Shown piece by piece: positions 25,178-36,772 of a stretch of DNA of 64,000 nt. The DNA is from Sorghum bicolor (taxonomy: Eukaryota; Streptophyta; Magnoliopsida; Poales; Poaceae). The notes beneath the pieces are model-generated. The model was not told where the DNA came from, searched no databases, and worked only from the letters and a program-made list of their open reading frames with translations. Made by a program: the position numbers and the translations under genes. Position 1 is the first letter of the stretch. Each line of letters begins with the position of its first letter. The DNA lies in the NCBI RefSeq assembly GCF_000003195.3, contig NC_012874.2, positions 3,007,001 to 3,071,000 on the forward strand, written 5' to 3'.

Positions 25178-26329
25178 CGGGCAAGTGAGGGATAGCCATG
25201 GAGTCCGACGTGCAAGGAGAGGAAGAAAGCATGATGAGAAAAAGAGAGAGTGACATACGGGCTCCATGTACCTTCATTCTCGTCTAACCAAGCCAAAAAT
25301 GAGGGATGATCCTAATAACCCAATTAACCAAGCACGAAATGAAAGCAACGCAATAAAAAATAAAAGGGAGTCAAACCAATCCACGTAAGGAATTGTTGTA
25401 GAAGACATGTTATGAAAACCCTGACCTTCATACAACTTCATACAACTAGGACCTGGACCTCACCGTTTGGAAGATGTACACCTGAGCCCAATTACTCGCA
25501 AACGTAGCATACATGTACGCGTACGTCGGACCAATTTATTGCAAACTGAGCCTCTCTGATTGATACAGGTACAGGTACTGGTACTGGTACTGGTAAAGAC
25601 GTGGCAATGACTACATGTACGTACAAAACCCAAGTACACACACCGTATGCATGTATGTCTACCGTTGTCCTCTGATACCGCTGCTAGCGTTACGTACCGC
25701 GTCGTGTAGCGGCGTCAGGCAGACACGTTAACGTCATCGCCCACCACCAGGTGTTTCCGTGTCTGCAGTTGCAAATTATGCTGCCCTGTGTACCCTGTAC
25801 CGTGTACCCGGCCAGATGCATTGCATGCATCATCTCTCCTTTTTTTTTCAGATTGTTATTAAGGCGCGTCTTGATTTGATTTTATTTGGTTGGGTTGGAT
25901 TTTACCTGTTTTAGTCCATCATATCCGTCCTAAAAATGTAATTCTCATTTTGTAGACAGTAAGATGATTTTAAGTTTGATTAAATTTATAATAAAAAATA
26001 CTAATATTTATAATGCCGAATACATATTGTTAGATTAAACATAAAATAAATTTTCTCGGTAGTAAACTTATTTGAAAATATAAATTTTAATATCATTTTT
26101 ATATATTGAGTTAAACTTAAGAAAGTTTGATTTGATTCGAATATAAAATTACTTTTTTAGTGGAAGGTGACTAGGTGAGTATATTTTTAATATAAAAAGC
26201 TTGGCTGGGAAAATACTAGAGCCATTTACGAAAGGAAATTTCAACTCGATGCTACATAAGAAAGTTCAAAATTTCCATTGCCTTATACGGAAGAGTGATT
26301 TGTTTCAGTACCAAATATATAATTCTCTC

Positions 26330-27400
26330 TTTTCTTTACGATGTCCTTTTATATCACTTGAAGATATCATGATATCAATCTACCTATAGCAGAATATGGA
26401 TATCTACCTCTAGCATCAGCAATGAATTACAGATAAAATATAGATATTTTGGTTTTGTTAGCGTGTGAGCTTCTCGTGGATATATAGTATATATAGTTTT
26501 TTCATAAAGAAAACTATTTGTTTTTTGGTCTATTTTTTGGAACTTTTAAGGCATTATGTGTTTGTAATTAGGTCTCAAAAAAGAGGCATTATGAAATCAA
26601 TGTAGCTATAGGCCCCACATTTCTATCTCTAACCATTAATGTAGTGGTTTGATTTGTGACGTCTCAATAGATGTGTAAGTTTGTGTGAATCGAATATTAT
26701 TAGATCTACAAACATATACAAATATATTAGGAATCCTAAAAGACTTTTGTATTATCATTTTATATATTATATATAGAACTTGGAGAAATTATGGCACCAT
26801 TACATCTAGCTATAGTTGCAGACCATGTACGTCTATCTCTATTGGCAACAACTTTTAGCTAGAAGACCATGCCATAGTGGCAACAACATATTGTAGCCAA
26901 TAAAAAAACTAAATGTGGTAGATTGGTTTATGAATCTTTTTTTAACAAGTCCTACTAATTTATAAACCTCCTTTCTTTACACTGTCTTTTTTGTAGCACT
27001 TGATGATATCATGATATTAGTCTTGCATGTCTATCTCTAACATCGACAATTTGATAAAATATGACTCTCTTTCTTTGCATTGATGTCGATTTAGCTATAG
27101 CAGACCATACATATGTATCTCTAACATTAGCAGTAAATAAATTGTAGATAAAAGACAAATGTTTTGGTTTAGTTTTAAGCGTATACAAACATATTAGGAG
27201 TCCTACTTATTTAAAGACTCCTTTTTTATTGCCATTTTTATATAGATAGAACTTGGAGACATTATGACATCATCACATCTAGCCATTTTTATATAGATAG
27301 AACTTGAAGACATTTATGACATCACTACATACATATAGCCGCAGACCATATATGTGTATCTCTACTGGCAGTGACTTATCTAGCAGCAAAAAAAATAAAT
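26330..27400 (+). repeat. Degenerate tandem repeats upstream of HIPP-B
   Basis: Same diverged units as 9650-11060 in copy A, with GATATCATGATATCA and AACATATTAGGAGTCCTACT phrases recurring. It contains the empty Helitron site (between 26426 and 26427). No coding potential. Confidence 0.65.
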
Positions 27401-27504
27401 GTAGTAGATTTAAATTATATGTGTATTATATTGGTTTATGAATCTTTTCTCCAAGATATTTTTGTATGACTTGAATACCTTGCCTCCCACGGATGACCAT
27501 ATTT

Positions 27505-27744
27505 CTAGTAGTAACATACAGTAGCCATAACAATAAATGTAGTAGATTGATTTATAAATCTTTTCTCCAATATACGCTTGTATGCTAGTAGTAACAACAT
27601 ACAGCCATAACAATAAATGTAGTAGATTGATTTATAAATCTTTTCTTCAAGATACGCTTATATACTAGTAGTAACAACATACAGTAGCCATAACAATAAA
27701 TGTAGTAGATTGATTTATAAATCTTTTCTCCAAGATATTGTATG
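27505..27744 (+). repeat. Three tandem 80-bp repeats
   Basis: Units start at CTAGTAGTAAC at 27505, 27585 and 27665, an exact 80-bp period with few differences. Copy A has one corresponding unit (about 11106-11185), so the triplication arose after the segmental duplication. Confidence 0.9.
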
Positions 27745-29790
27745 ACTCAAATACTCTGGTTGGAGATGGTCATATGTTATATAGACGACACTACTAATAT
27801 AATAAAACCTTTCTTTTTATCGACCATATCAACACATAATTGTGTATCTGCTAATTGACTAGTCTGGACAGAACAACAACCATGGTGAGTTTCGGTAACT
27901 CGATGGCCTATTTTTCAAGCATTTCGCTTGCTGCCTTGTGTGAGGCTGCTGTGGCCAAAACGTATAGTAGACCAGATCCAAGCTATAGAAGAAATTAAAA
28001 AGTTACTACTAGAAGACACTAACAGAAAAACAAATTTTTTTGGAAGCACTTAAAGAAGAGTTACTACTGCTATCACTAGAGGACAATAACAAACTAAGAG
28101 AAAGAAGAACAAAAAAAGAATCTTAGACCAACTGATAGCGTAGACGCGAAGATAATCACCGAGAGTTTGTTTGTTGCCCACTGTTCACTTCTAAAAACTG
28201 ACGCTTTTATGGACGTCGTGTGATGTCCGCTAGCAGTAGATGGTGTGTGCTCCGCATAGGCTAGGGTGGACCGTGGCTAACCATCGGGGACTCGGGGCTG
28301 CACTGGTTGCGTGGCGAGCCAGAGAGATAGAGATAGAAATAAAAATAAAAACAAAAAGATGTCACGTCTCTAGCGCGGCATGTGTATCGTCGCATGCAGC
28401 CATGCAGGAAGGGTGAGTAACACCACCACGCCTTTTGCCTGGCACACCACAAGAGACAAAGATGGTTAGAGCTACAGCAAACTGTAGCTAATTACCATGG
28501 TTTGGTGTGGGTTGAGTCATCATGTGTTGCTGTGTGCTGCAACCTATGGGCTGATCTGTTATCCTCCTGTATTTTTTTTTGCAACTAAGCCCTCCTCTTA
28601 TGGGACTTTTTAGTCAAGTACTTTAGTCATTAACCTGTCCACCCTCACCACCAAAGTAAAAAAGTGGAAAAATAAAAAAATATCCATATTTGAAGAGTTT
28701 ACCCTACTTGTTAGTCCATATTTTTTGAGATATATATTATTTTTAGTAATCTGAAAAATAACCTAACAAGTGGTAGAAATGGTGTTCATATATTTTATGT
28801 CATTTCTATATATGTTTTCCGTTAAAGAAATCATATGTCTAACAACATTGACCGCTTATTGTCGTGTGTAAGAGAATAAATTCTTCTCGATAATTGAGGA
28901 TAACGGCTATGTCCCCATAGAGAACATTGTCTGTTCTGACTCCTTGATCGGTCATTGTCGTATATACACTTTATAGCAAGAGCATCTAATGTATGTTCCG
29001 CCAATTTTGGAAACGTAGCAGAACATAGAGCTAACATGCTTTGTCATATACCACATTCTATAACGAAAGCATCTAACGTATGCTCTGCTAATTTCGGAAA
29101 CTTTGTAGGTAGAGCTAACATGGTTGACGTAGTTATTACAAAGACTGCTTTGCTTCGATCAAGAAAAACCAATGCTCGAAGAACATCATAATGGCAACTA
29201 ATGGATCTCCGTCACGTGCTCTCATCACATCGGCATAGTAATAGTAATTAATGTAGCAAACGAAATGTGTTACTACGTTAGTTGAGCAGATTTGCCTACC
29301 ACGACGTTGGTACGTTGCATGGTTTTTCCATGCAAAATGTAACGTTTCGTGCGGAACACGTGTTGATACGATAGAGGTCCTCTTTGGCGGGAGTTTTTTT
29401 TAAAAGCTCTAGTTCCGGTTCCACTACAACTCTAAGTAGATCTCTGCGGTATGTCAGAGACGGCTCGTTGAGTGAAGCTCGTGTGAGCGCCGGAGTCCTT
29501 TTTAAACGCTATAGGAAAAGCCTCTCCATTGCGCGGCTTCTCCCGCTAAAAAATGGATCATCTTCTTCCATAGTTTGGTTTTGTATACCTTGATTTAACA
29601 ACACTATAAACACTATATTTTTTCTTTCTCACACTCACTGCCATATACTTCTACCTCTTCTCCAGTTAGACACCTGTTATTTTCTCCAAAAGCTTAAAAT
29701 AATAATTACCAGCCAAGTGGAATTTACATAGGGACCTGTTTATAAAACTAGAATTCTAAAACTAAAATACAGAAAAACCACCGTATCAGA

Positions 29791-30639
29791 GCCTATTTAA
29801 ACCACACTTTGGGCAGTGATCTTTCTCACAACACAACACCATCTCGGAGAAGAAGAGCCTTCTCCTCCCCTCACAAAAAAAAAGAAGAAAAAGAGTCTTC
29901 TTCTTTCTTCTCAAGAACAAGAAGAAGAAGACGACGAAAAGGGCTTCCTTCGTTCCGCTTGCAAGGCGACCAACCTCAAGGAATAGAGGTACGCATGGAC
30001 TCCACTCCACTCTTTTCCTACATGTGCTTCGCTTTCGTGTATAGCAGAGTCGGTCATAGTCTCAGAGAGAGAGAGAGAGATGTGAGGGGTAGTCAGGATC
30101 CAGGATCGCATCTTTTTTTTTTTTTTTGTGGGGGCGTCTCTCTCCTGGTCGTGGACCACGCCGCCGAGTGCCGATTGACTGCAGGCGCTCGCTTAACAGC
30201 CTTGGTTTTCCACAGACACGGACTCTAATAAACAGCCGAAGGTCTGGCCTGCTGGGTTTTTTTTTTTTTTTTTGATGAGATGGCCTGGCCTGCTGTTAAG
30301 TCCGTCTCATGCTCGACTGCTCGTGCGTCTCCAGGAGTAGATTTATTCAATCCATTCCTTGTGTGAGGGGGAGAGTGTCAAGTGACAGTATTTTATTGCG
30401 AAAGTTGCCTATATTTGAGCCGATCCTGTGATCGTCCCCCCTCTCTCTCCGCCGAGAGTGGAGTGGAGTCGAGGACGAGGAGAGGCAGACGAGACCGACC
30501 AAGAAATGCTCCCTTCGCGTGCCGCCGTCACTGTTCTTCTCCTCCCTCCCTGATTTCAGTGCTCTCCTCTCTCATATCACCAGCAGATCTGAAGCCCATT
30601 CCGTCGGAGCCTGCGGCGGAGCGTGAAAAGTCGGCCACC
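29791..30639 (+). promoter_or_regulatory. HIPP-B core promoter, 5' UTR and probable leader intron
   Basis: TATTTAAA (about 29794-29801) followed by ACAACACAACACC and a GAAGAAG-rich leader, as in HIPP-A. A GTACGC donor at 29989 and a TTTCAG acceptor ending at 30559 suggest a 5' UTR intron of about 571 bp, longer than in copy A partly because of T-rich runs (30112-30127 and 30257-30273). The intron is inferred from splice signals. Upstream, GAACACGTGTTG (about 29355) is a conserved G-box/ABRE-like site. Confidence 0.6.
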
Positions 30640-32855
30640 ATGAGTCGCGAAGATATCCTCAAAGTCCAGGTGAGTTCGTTTGTTTGGTTGCTTCAGTTCT
30701 TCCCAACTCGATCAAGCACACGCATTCCACGATGCATGACCATGGTGATTTGCTGTTGCCTGCTGCAATTTCGTGATGTTTTTTTTCTGTCTGTCTGTCA
30801 ACAGACCCTCGAGCTCAAAGTTCCTATCCACTGCGATGGATGCCTGAAGAAAGTGAAGAAGATTGTCCAAAAAATTGATGGTAAGTTTCTGGATTAAGAT
30901 CGATCTCTTTAAAACCGCGAATTTCTTGCTTTTTTTGTTTTTGTTTTTGTTTCCGTTCTTCTGTGTTCGTCTTCTTCCCTCCTGGCTGCTGCTGACGGCG
31001 CCAGGGGAGAGTGAGATGAGATCAGAGGGGGTGTGTTCAGTTCAGCTGGAGAGGATGCTCTGTTCTTCTCCAGAACAGAAACGATCCATTTCCAAAAAAA
31101 TACAATTTTTGTTCTCTCTCGTTTTCGTCTGTTCTGAGTGGAATGTATGCGCTGGAATGGTTTTGTCGTGCAGGTGTGTACCAGAGCAGCGTCGACGCGG
31201 CGCTGGGGAAGGTGACGGTCACCGGGCTGATGGACCCGGAGACCGTCATCACCAAGATCCACAAGTCCGGCAAGCCGGTGCGCGTCTGGGGAGAGAAGCC
31301 TGGCGTGCCCCTGGAGGTCCAGCTTGAGAACCTCAAGCTTGGCAGCGGTGGGAACGGGAAGGGCCAGCAGCAACCCAAGGACGATGGCGGCAAGGGCAAG
31401 CAGCAACAGCCCAAGGATGCTGGTGGCAAGGGCCAGGCCAAGGACGCCGGCGGCAAGGGACAGGGCCAGGGCAAGCAGCCCAATGGTGGAGCGGGTGGTG
31501 GTGGCGCCGGTGCCGGCGCGAAGGAGGCGAAGGTGGTGGCGCCGCCGCCGCACCCGCAGCCGACTCCGTGGATGAACATGCAGGGAATGAAGTTCCCTCC
31601 GCCGGAGGTCATGCCCATGGGCGCCGGCAAGATGCCGATGCCGATGCCGTTCCCGGCGGCTTCGACGAAGGCGCAGGCCGCGGCGCCCAAGGACCCGAAG
31701 ACGGTGAAGTTCGACCTCCCCGGGGGCGATGAGTTCGGGGACGACGACAGCAGCGGCTTCGGCGACGAGTTCGACGAATTCGACGACATCGATTTCGAGG
31801 ATGACGGCCTCGACGACGACCTCGACCTCGACGACGACCCCGCCATGATGACGAGGCCTATGGCCATGCCACCGGCTGCCGGCGGTGGCGACAAGAACGG
31901 CGGCAACGGCGGAAAGAAGGGTGGCGGCGCGCAGCAGCCGCCGCAGAACGGCAAGGGTGGTGGCAGCGGCGCCCCGGGCGGCGTGAGCCAGCCCGGGCAA
32001 GGCAAGAAAGGCGGCGTCCCCGCCGGCGCCGGTCTCGGTGGGCCCATGATGGGCGGTGGCGCGCCGCCGCATCCGGCGGGAAGCATGATGATGAGGCCGC
32101 CCCACATGATGGGCGGCGGCGGCGGCGCGGGTTTTCCCGGCATGGGCCCGATGGGCGGTGGCGGGCCCCTTGGCGGCATGCCGATGGCCCATCCCCAAAT
32201 GGGTGGCCCCGGCGGCGCTCACGGCAAGCCTGCTGGCGGCATGCCGATGAGCGGCCTCCTCCCCCACATGGGTGGCGCCGGCATGCAGCCAGGCGGTGGT
32301 GGCGGGCACGGCAAGCCGGCTGGCGGCATGCCGATGGGCGGCCACCCCTACACGGGTGGCGCGGGCATGCAGCCGGGCGGCGCGCACGGCAAGCCTGCTG
32401 GTGGCATGCCGATGGGCGGCCACCCCCACATGGGTGTCCCCGGCAGCGCCGCGCACGGGATGCCTGCTGGTGGCGGTATGCCTGCTCCTGGGTTCTTTCC
32501 GGGCAGCAGCATGCCGGCGGGGCAGGAGATGCTGGCCAAGTCCCAGCTGCCACCGCAGCAGCAGCAACAGATGGCCGCGGTGATGGCGCAGCAGCAGCAG
32601 CAGATGGCTGCCATCATGGCGCAGCAGCAGCAGCAGATGCTGCTGAACGGGCACGGCCACCACCACGGCCACGGCGGCCAGGGGTATCCACCACCGCCGG
32701 CAGCGAGCGGCAGCTACGGGTACGGGTACGGCCGGGCGCCGATGCCGCCGCAGTACCCGCCGGCGGCGCCGTACTACTACGGGATCCCTCCGCAGCGTCA
32801 CCCGCACGACAACCTGTTCAGCGACGAGAACCCCAACGGGTGCTCGGTCATGTGA
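30640..32855 (+). CDS. HIPP: Heavy-metal-associated isoprenylated plant protein (HIPP-B)
   Basis: Exons 30640-30669, 30805-30880 and 31174-32855 give 595 residues, with introns at the same codon positions and phases as HIPP-A. The HMA domain with C20-D-G-C23 is at residues about 10-80, an acidic patch at about 221-260, a Gly/Met/Pro-rich region with four HGKPAGGMPM or HGMPAGGG units, a Gln-rich block of three QQQQQM runs (about 497-525) that HIPP-A lacks, a His-rich segment, and the C-terminal CaaX box CSVM. The first 90 residues are almost identical to HIPP-A apart from E/Q at position 4; the differences lie in repeat number and linkers. Role: probable membrane-anchored metal-binding protein of metal or stress homeostasis, as for the family; metal and partner are unknown. 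Confidence 0.93.
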
Positions 32856-32930
32856 GGCGACGTCGGTCGCCGGCCGGCGGCATGCTGAATGCTGATGCTC
32901 TCTCCGGATGAGAAACTGAACCAGCTGCAG

Positions 32931-35153
32931 CCAACCGGAAGGAGGGGAGGAGAGCTCAGGCCGTCGGAGGTGATCACCGTGCGTGGACGTGGATGGAAGC
33001 AGGGAGGCGATCGGCAGCCACAACCGCCACCCCAGATTTCCCTTTTCTAAATTTCCCTTTACTTTTCTAGTTTATCATTTTCAGCTTTAATTTACTTTTC
33101 TTTTTTCTGAACAAAAAAAAAAGAGAGCAGCTTCCTTGGATTGGAAGGTAGGTATAGTAGAGTAACTATGATAGTGGTGATAAGAGATGATGATGGTGCT
33201 TTGGTGTGAGCTGAAGGAGGAGGGAGGTGATGCTAGCTGATAGCTTGCTTCCCTTCATTCTTTCTTGCTCCATATAATGTGATGATGATGATGGTGGTGG
33301 AATGAATGAATGAACAATGTGCAAAAACAAGGTTAAATGCCAAGCCATGCCATGCTATTGTCGCTGTGTGTGTGACTTTTTTGTGCTGCTGTGTGGTCTG
33401 TGAGTGGAAATGGAAACGGAATGCATCATGCTCTGGAAGGTATAGGTAGAGCTTCTTCTCTACACCTTGGCATGGCGCATGCTAGTGGAATGCAACGTTG
33501 TCAACTATAGCGGCCGCCTGCCCTCTGCCTGCCTGGTTTGGTGTGTGATGTTTCATGGTGGTGGTGGTGGTGATAATGGTGGCAGCCAGCAACGAACGGA
33601 GCCTGCCGGGCCGTGGCGACCATGATGATGGCGGGTGAGTGGTGATGGCGACGGCAGTGGTCCATGCCATGCCATGCCATGCCATGCTGCCTTGTTGACT
33701 GGCCAGTGCAGGCAGCAGCTGCCCTCTCGCCGCAGGGCCATGGCATGGCATGGCATTGCAGTGCTTTCTCCTGCACCCTGCACTCGCATTATTGATGCGG
33801 GTAAAGAATTGGCATGCTCCTAGAATATGAAAGAATGTACAGTAAACAGTAAACCCCCTCCATCCTCCACTTGTATGACCCACAGGCCACAGCAATGGTC
33901 CCATTGCTGCCTTGGATTACTCCTACATTATATACTGTATTTCCAGTGAGAAAAAGGAGAGCTTTGCAGGAGAATCCATCCAGGGTCTGGACTTTTGAGC
34001 CTTGATTGACCATTTGACTCGTTTTGCTTCATCAGGTACCGCTGCAGGACGCCATTAGTTTAGCATCTGTCTGATGGAGCATGATAGGGCAGGCAGGGCA
34101 GGCGGCAGCAGCGCTTGCTTGAGATTCGGTGCTGCTTGTCGCGCATGGCCGCCGCTGTGGATGTGGTGGATTCCTCACGCGCCGCTGCTCCCGTATCAGG
34201 GCGCCCAATCACTCGCCCCCCGCGCTCTGTGGGCAGACACCCATCATCACAGGCACGGATTAGATTAGATTAGATTAGATTATCCCAACCCCCCACACAC
34301 ACCATGCATCAGTGGACATGCCGTGCCATGGATTAGTGTCGCCGGTAAAGAATGCAGGGATTTTGAGGGAAACTGTACAGGAATTTCACGCGGCACCAGC
34401 AGGGAACGCCGCCCTCGAAATGGGGCTTAAACTAGTGGGGATTTCCTTGGACATGCCGTGCCATGGATTAGTGGTTTGCTTTGCTGCTGCCTTGTTGACT
34501 CTTGTAGCTCCTTGTTGGTGTCAACTCTCAAGTCTGAACTTGAGGATCTGTTCAGAAACAGTAGGATGCTCTAAAAGCAGGCACAGAGTTGTTGCTACGG
34601 CTGCTATGTACTAGAGTGGTGTGGACAGTCCACCACAGCTCCTCCCAAAAGCATATAGCCATAAAAAGGGGAGGAAGGATGGGATCTGGGCATTTGGGCA
34701 GACGGTCCAAGGGCATGTTTTGCGGGTACACTGAATCATTAGCAACGTGGGGTCCGCCTGATGATTGCTTTGAATTTGCTTGCTTCAAAGCCATAATCTA
34801 TCTATCTATCTATTGTACTAGTATTCTTCTACTATAGTAGGCCTGAACTGTGAATGGGACTGGGATTGGGCCTGGGCCTCCGATGGATCGATGCCTCGTC
34901 GGCTCATGCAGGCACTAATGCGGCGTGCTGCTGTCTCCAACGCAACGCAACTATGGTAGTGGTAGGGATACTCCTAGGCCACAGCCACAACCAAACATCG
35001 TCAGCAGAAGACGGAATTTCTTGAACCGTGAGAGAGAGGACAGAGGATAGCCATGCTTCTGTAGGGCGTAGGCTTGCTGCGGCTGCTTGCGTCACCCACG
35101 AATTTCTTGAACCATCGTGCTTCGTGCATGTCGGATGTGAAGAAGAACCTGCA
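32931..35153. other. Downstream flank of HIPP-B, gene-free
   Basis: It probably begins with the HIPP-B 3' UTR. It contains an inverted CATGC repeat (33662-33687 against 33735-33760), a perfect 25-bp direct repeat (34314-34338 and 34449-34473), a GATTA run (34258-34281) and TCTA repeats (about 34798-34812). Short open frames have no recognisable domain. Confidence 0.5.
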
Positions 35154-35422
35154 GGCCTTGTTTAGTTCCGAAAACTGAAAACTTTTCGATAACGTAGCAC
35201 TTTCGTTTGTTTGTGACAAATATTATCCAATCATGGACTAACTAGGATCAAAAGATTCGTCTCGTGATTTACAGCTAAACTGTGTAATTAGTTTTTGTTT
35301 TCGTCTATATTTAATGTTCCATGCATGTGCCATAAGATTCGATGTGACGAGAAATCTTGAAAATTTTTTGGTTTTTAGGATGAACAAAATTTTTTGGTTT
35401 TCAGGATGAACTAAACAAGACC
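35154..35422 (+). mobile_element. Tourist-like MITE (family T1) with internal duplication
   Basis: Ends GGCCTTGTTTAGTTCCG and ACTAAACAAGACC. Just before the right end a short block (AAATTTTTTGGTTTT with AGGATGAAC) is repeated (about 35360-35411), making this copy longer than usual. Confidence 0.85.
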
Positions 35423-35477
35423 TGAGCGTTGATCCACCGATCCCGCTGCAGGCCAGTCAGTGAGCAGCGCACCATCA

Positions 35478-35810
35478 GGGCCTTGTTTAGTTCCAAAAAA
35501 TTTTGCAAAATAGGAATAGTATCACTTTCGTTTATATTTGACAAATATTATCCAATCATGTACTAAGTAGACTCAAAAGATTCGTCTCGTCAATTCCGAT
35601 CAAACCGTGCAATTAGTTTTTATTTTTGTCTATATTTAATACTTCATGCATGGGTCTAAAATCATGTACTAAGTAGACTCAAAAAATTCGTCTCGTCAAT
35701 TCCGACCAAACTGTACAATTAGTTTTTTATTTTTTGTCTATATTTAATACTTTATACATGGGTCTAAAGATTTGATATGACGAAGAATCTCAAATTTTTT
35801 TGGCAAGTTA
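35478..35810 (+). mobile_element. Tourist-like MITE (family T1) with a ~105-bp internal tandem duplication
   Basis: The left end is GGGCCTTGTTTAGTTCC. The central block from TCATGTACTAAGTAGACTC to ATGGGTCTAAA occurs twice (from about 35557 and about 35662). The right end is degraded where the next copy begins at 35811. Confidence 0.75.
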
Positions 35811-36042
35811 GGCCTTGTTTAGTTTGAGAAAAATTTTGGATTTCGCTACTGTAGCACTTTCATTTGTTTGTGATAAATATTATCCAATCATAGACTAACT
35901 AGGATCAAAAGATTCGTCTTGTAATTTACAGGTAAACTGCATAATTAGTTTTTGTTTTCGTCTATATTTAATGCTTCATGCATGTGCCGCAAGATTCAAT
36001 GTGACGGGGAATCTTGAAAAATTTTGGAAACTAAACAAGGCC
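35811..36042 (+). mobile_element. Tourist-like MITE (family T1), TTA duplication
   Basis: Ends GGCCTTGTTTAGTTTG and AAACTAAACAAGGCC, flanked by TTA (35808-35810 and 36043-36045). A clean reference copy of the family. Confidence 0.92.
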
Positions 36043-36185
36043 TTAAACAAGGCCCAGCAGCGTCGGCGTCGCGCCGCGCGCGATCTATACGTCGCCGGTC
36101 ACGATCCGGTCTCCAGTAAAGTCAGCCATCGCCGGCACCCATCGGCCGGCCGGACCACATTTTATCTTAGGCAAGTTTGATTAAG

Positions 36186-36378
36186 TTGGCAAGTGTTTGG
36201 TTGATAACTAAGTTTAGGTATAATTTTTTTAGGCTCCACATATCATAAAGTTAAAAAGTGTGGCAAGATTCTTTTAGGCATGGCAAAGTGTGGCAACCAA
36301 TTTGCTAGCAATACTTTTTGTGGCTTGCCACACTTACCTAAAGTTAATTGTGGTAAACCATGCCTAGCAACCAAACAT
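36186..36378. mobile_element. Second Tourist-like MITE type
   Basis: Inverted ends GGCAAGTGTTTGGTTG and CAACCAAACATGCC, with repeated GTGTGGCAA/TTGCCACAC text inside. The GTTTGGTTG-type end suits the PIF/Harbinger group, but the target duplication is unclear. Confidence 0.55.
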
Positions 36379-36526
36379 GCCTTTATCAGAAGACGGGTCA
36401 CGTGCAGGGATGTACTATACTGCCTTGACGACCTGTTGACACAAATACTGGAAAAAGGACTGCTGTGTGTACTAGGCTACACTGCATTGTTTAAGAAAAG
36501 TGCATGTTTGGATTACTGTTATGTTA

Positions 36527-36769
36527 GGTCTTGTTTAGTTCCGAAAACTGAAAAGTTTTTGGAATTGTAGCTTTTTCGTTTGTTTGTGGTAAAAATTGTC
36601 TAATCATAGACTAACTAGAGTCAAAAAATTCGTCTCGTGATTTACAGTCAAACTGTGTGATTAGTTTTTGTTTTCGTCTATATTTAACACTCCATGCATG
36701 TGCCGCAAGTTTCGATGTGACAGGAAATCTTGAAAACTTTTTGGATTTCGGGGTAAAGTGAACAAGGTC
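36527..36769 (+). mobile_element. Tourist-like MITE (family T1), TTA duplication
   Basis: Ends GGTCTTGTTTAGTTCCG and GTGAACAAGGTC, flanked by TTA (36524-36526 and 36770-36772). Confidence 0.9.
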
Positions 36770-36772
36770 TTA

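Larger units (their letters stand above)
25425..32930 (+). repeat. Segmental duplication, copy B (contains HIPP-B)
   Basis: Counterpart of 1135-15755, in the same orientation. It lacks the Helitron and the Mutator-like insertion of copy A, so it shows the older arrangement at those places. It carries its own change near 25865-26090 (AT-rich Stowaway-like text) and a local 80-bp triplication. Promoter, leader, exon and 3' sequences of the two HIPP genes align through to about 70-75 bp after the stop. Confidence 0.85.

Noticed and set aside
30909..33023. 704-codon open frame on the - strand opposite HIPP-B (and similar ones opposite HIPP-A)
   Set aside because: Antisense shadow of a GC-rich repetitive CDS; the product is low-complexity His/Arg/Ala text without a domain, while the + strand has the HMA domain, splice sites and CaaX box.
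33110..33340. Possible microRNA precursor (GCTTCCTTGGATTGGAAGG text near HIPP-B)
   Set aside because: It resembles miR159/319-type text only superficially; I find no complementary arm forming a proper precursor.
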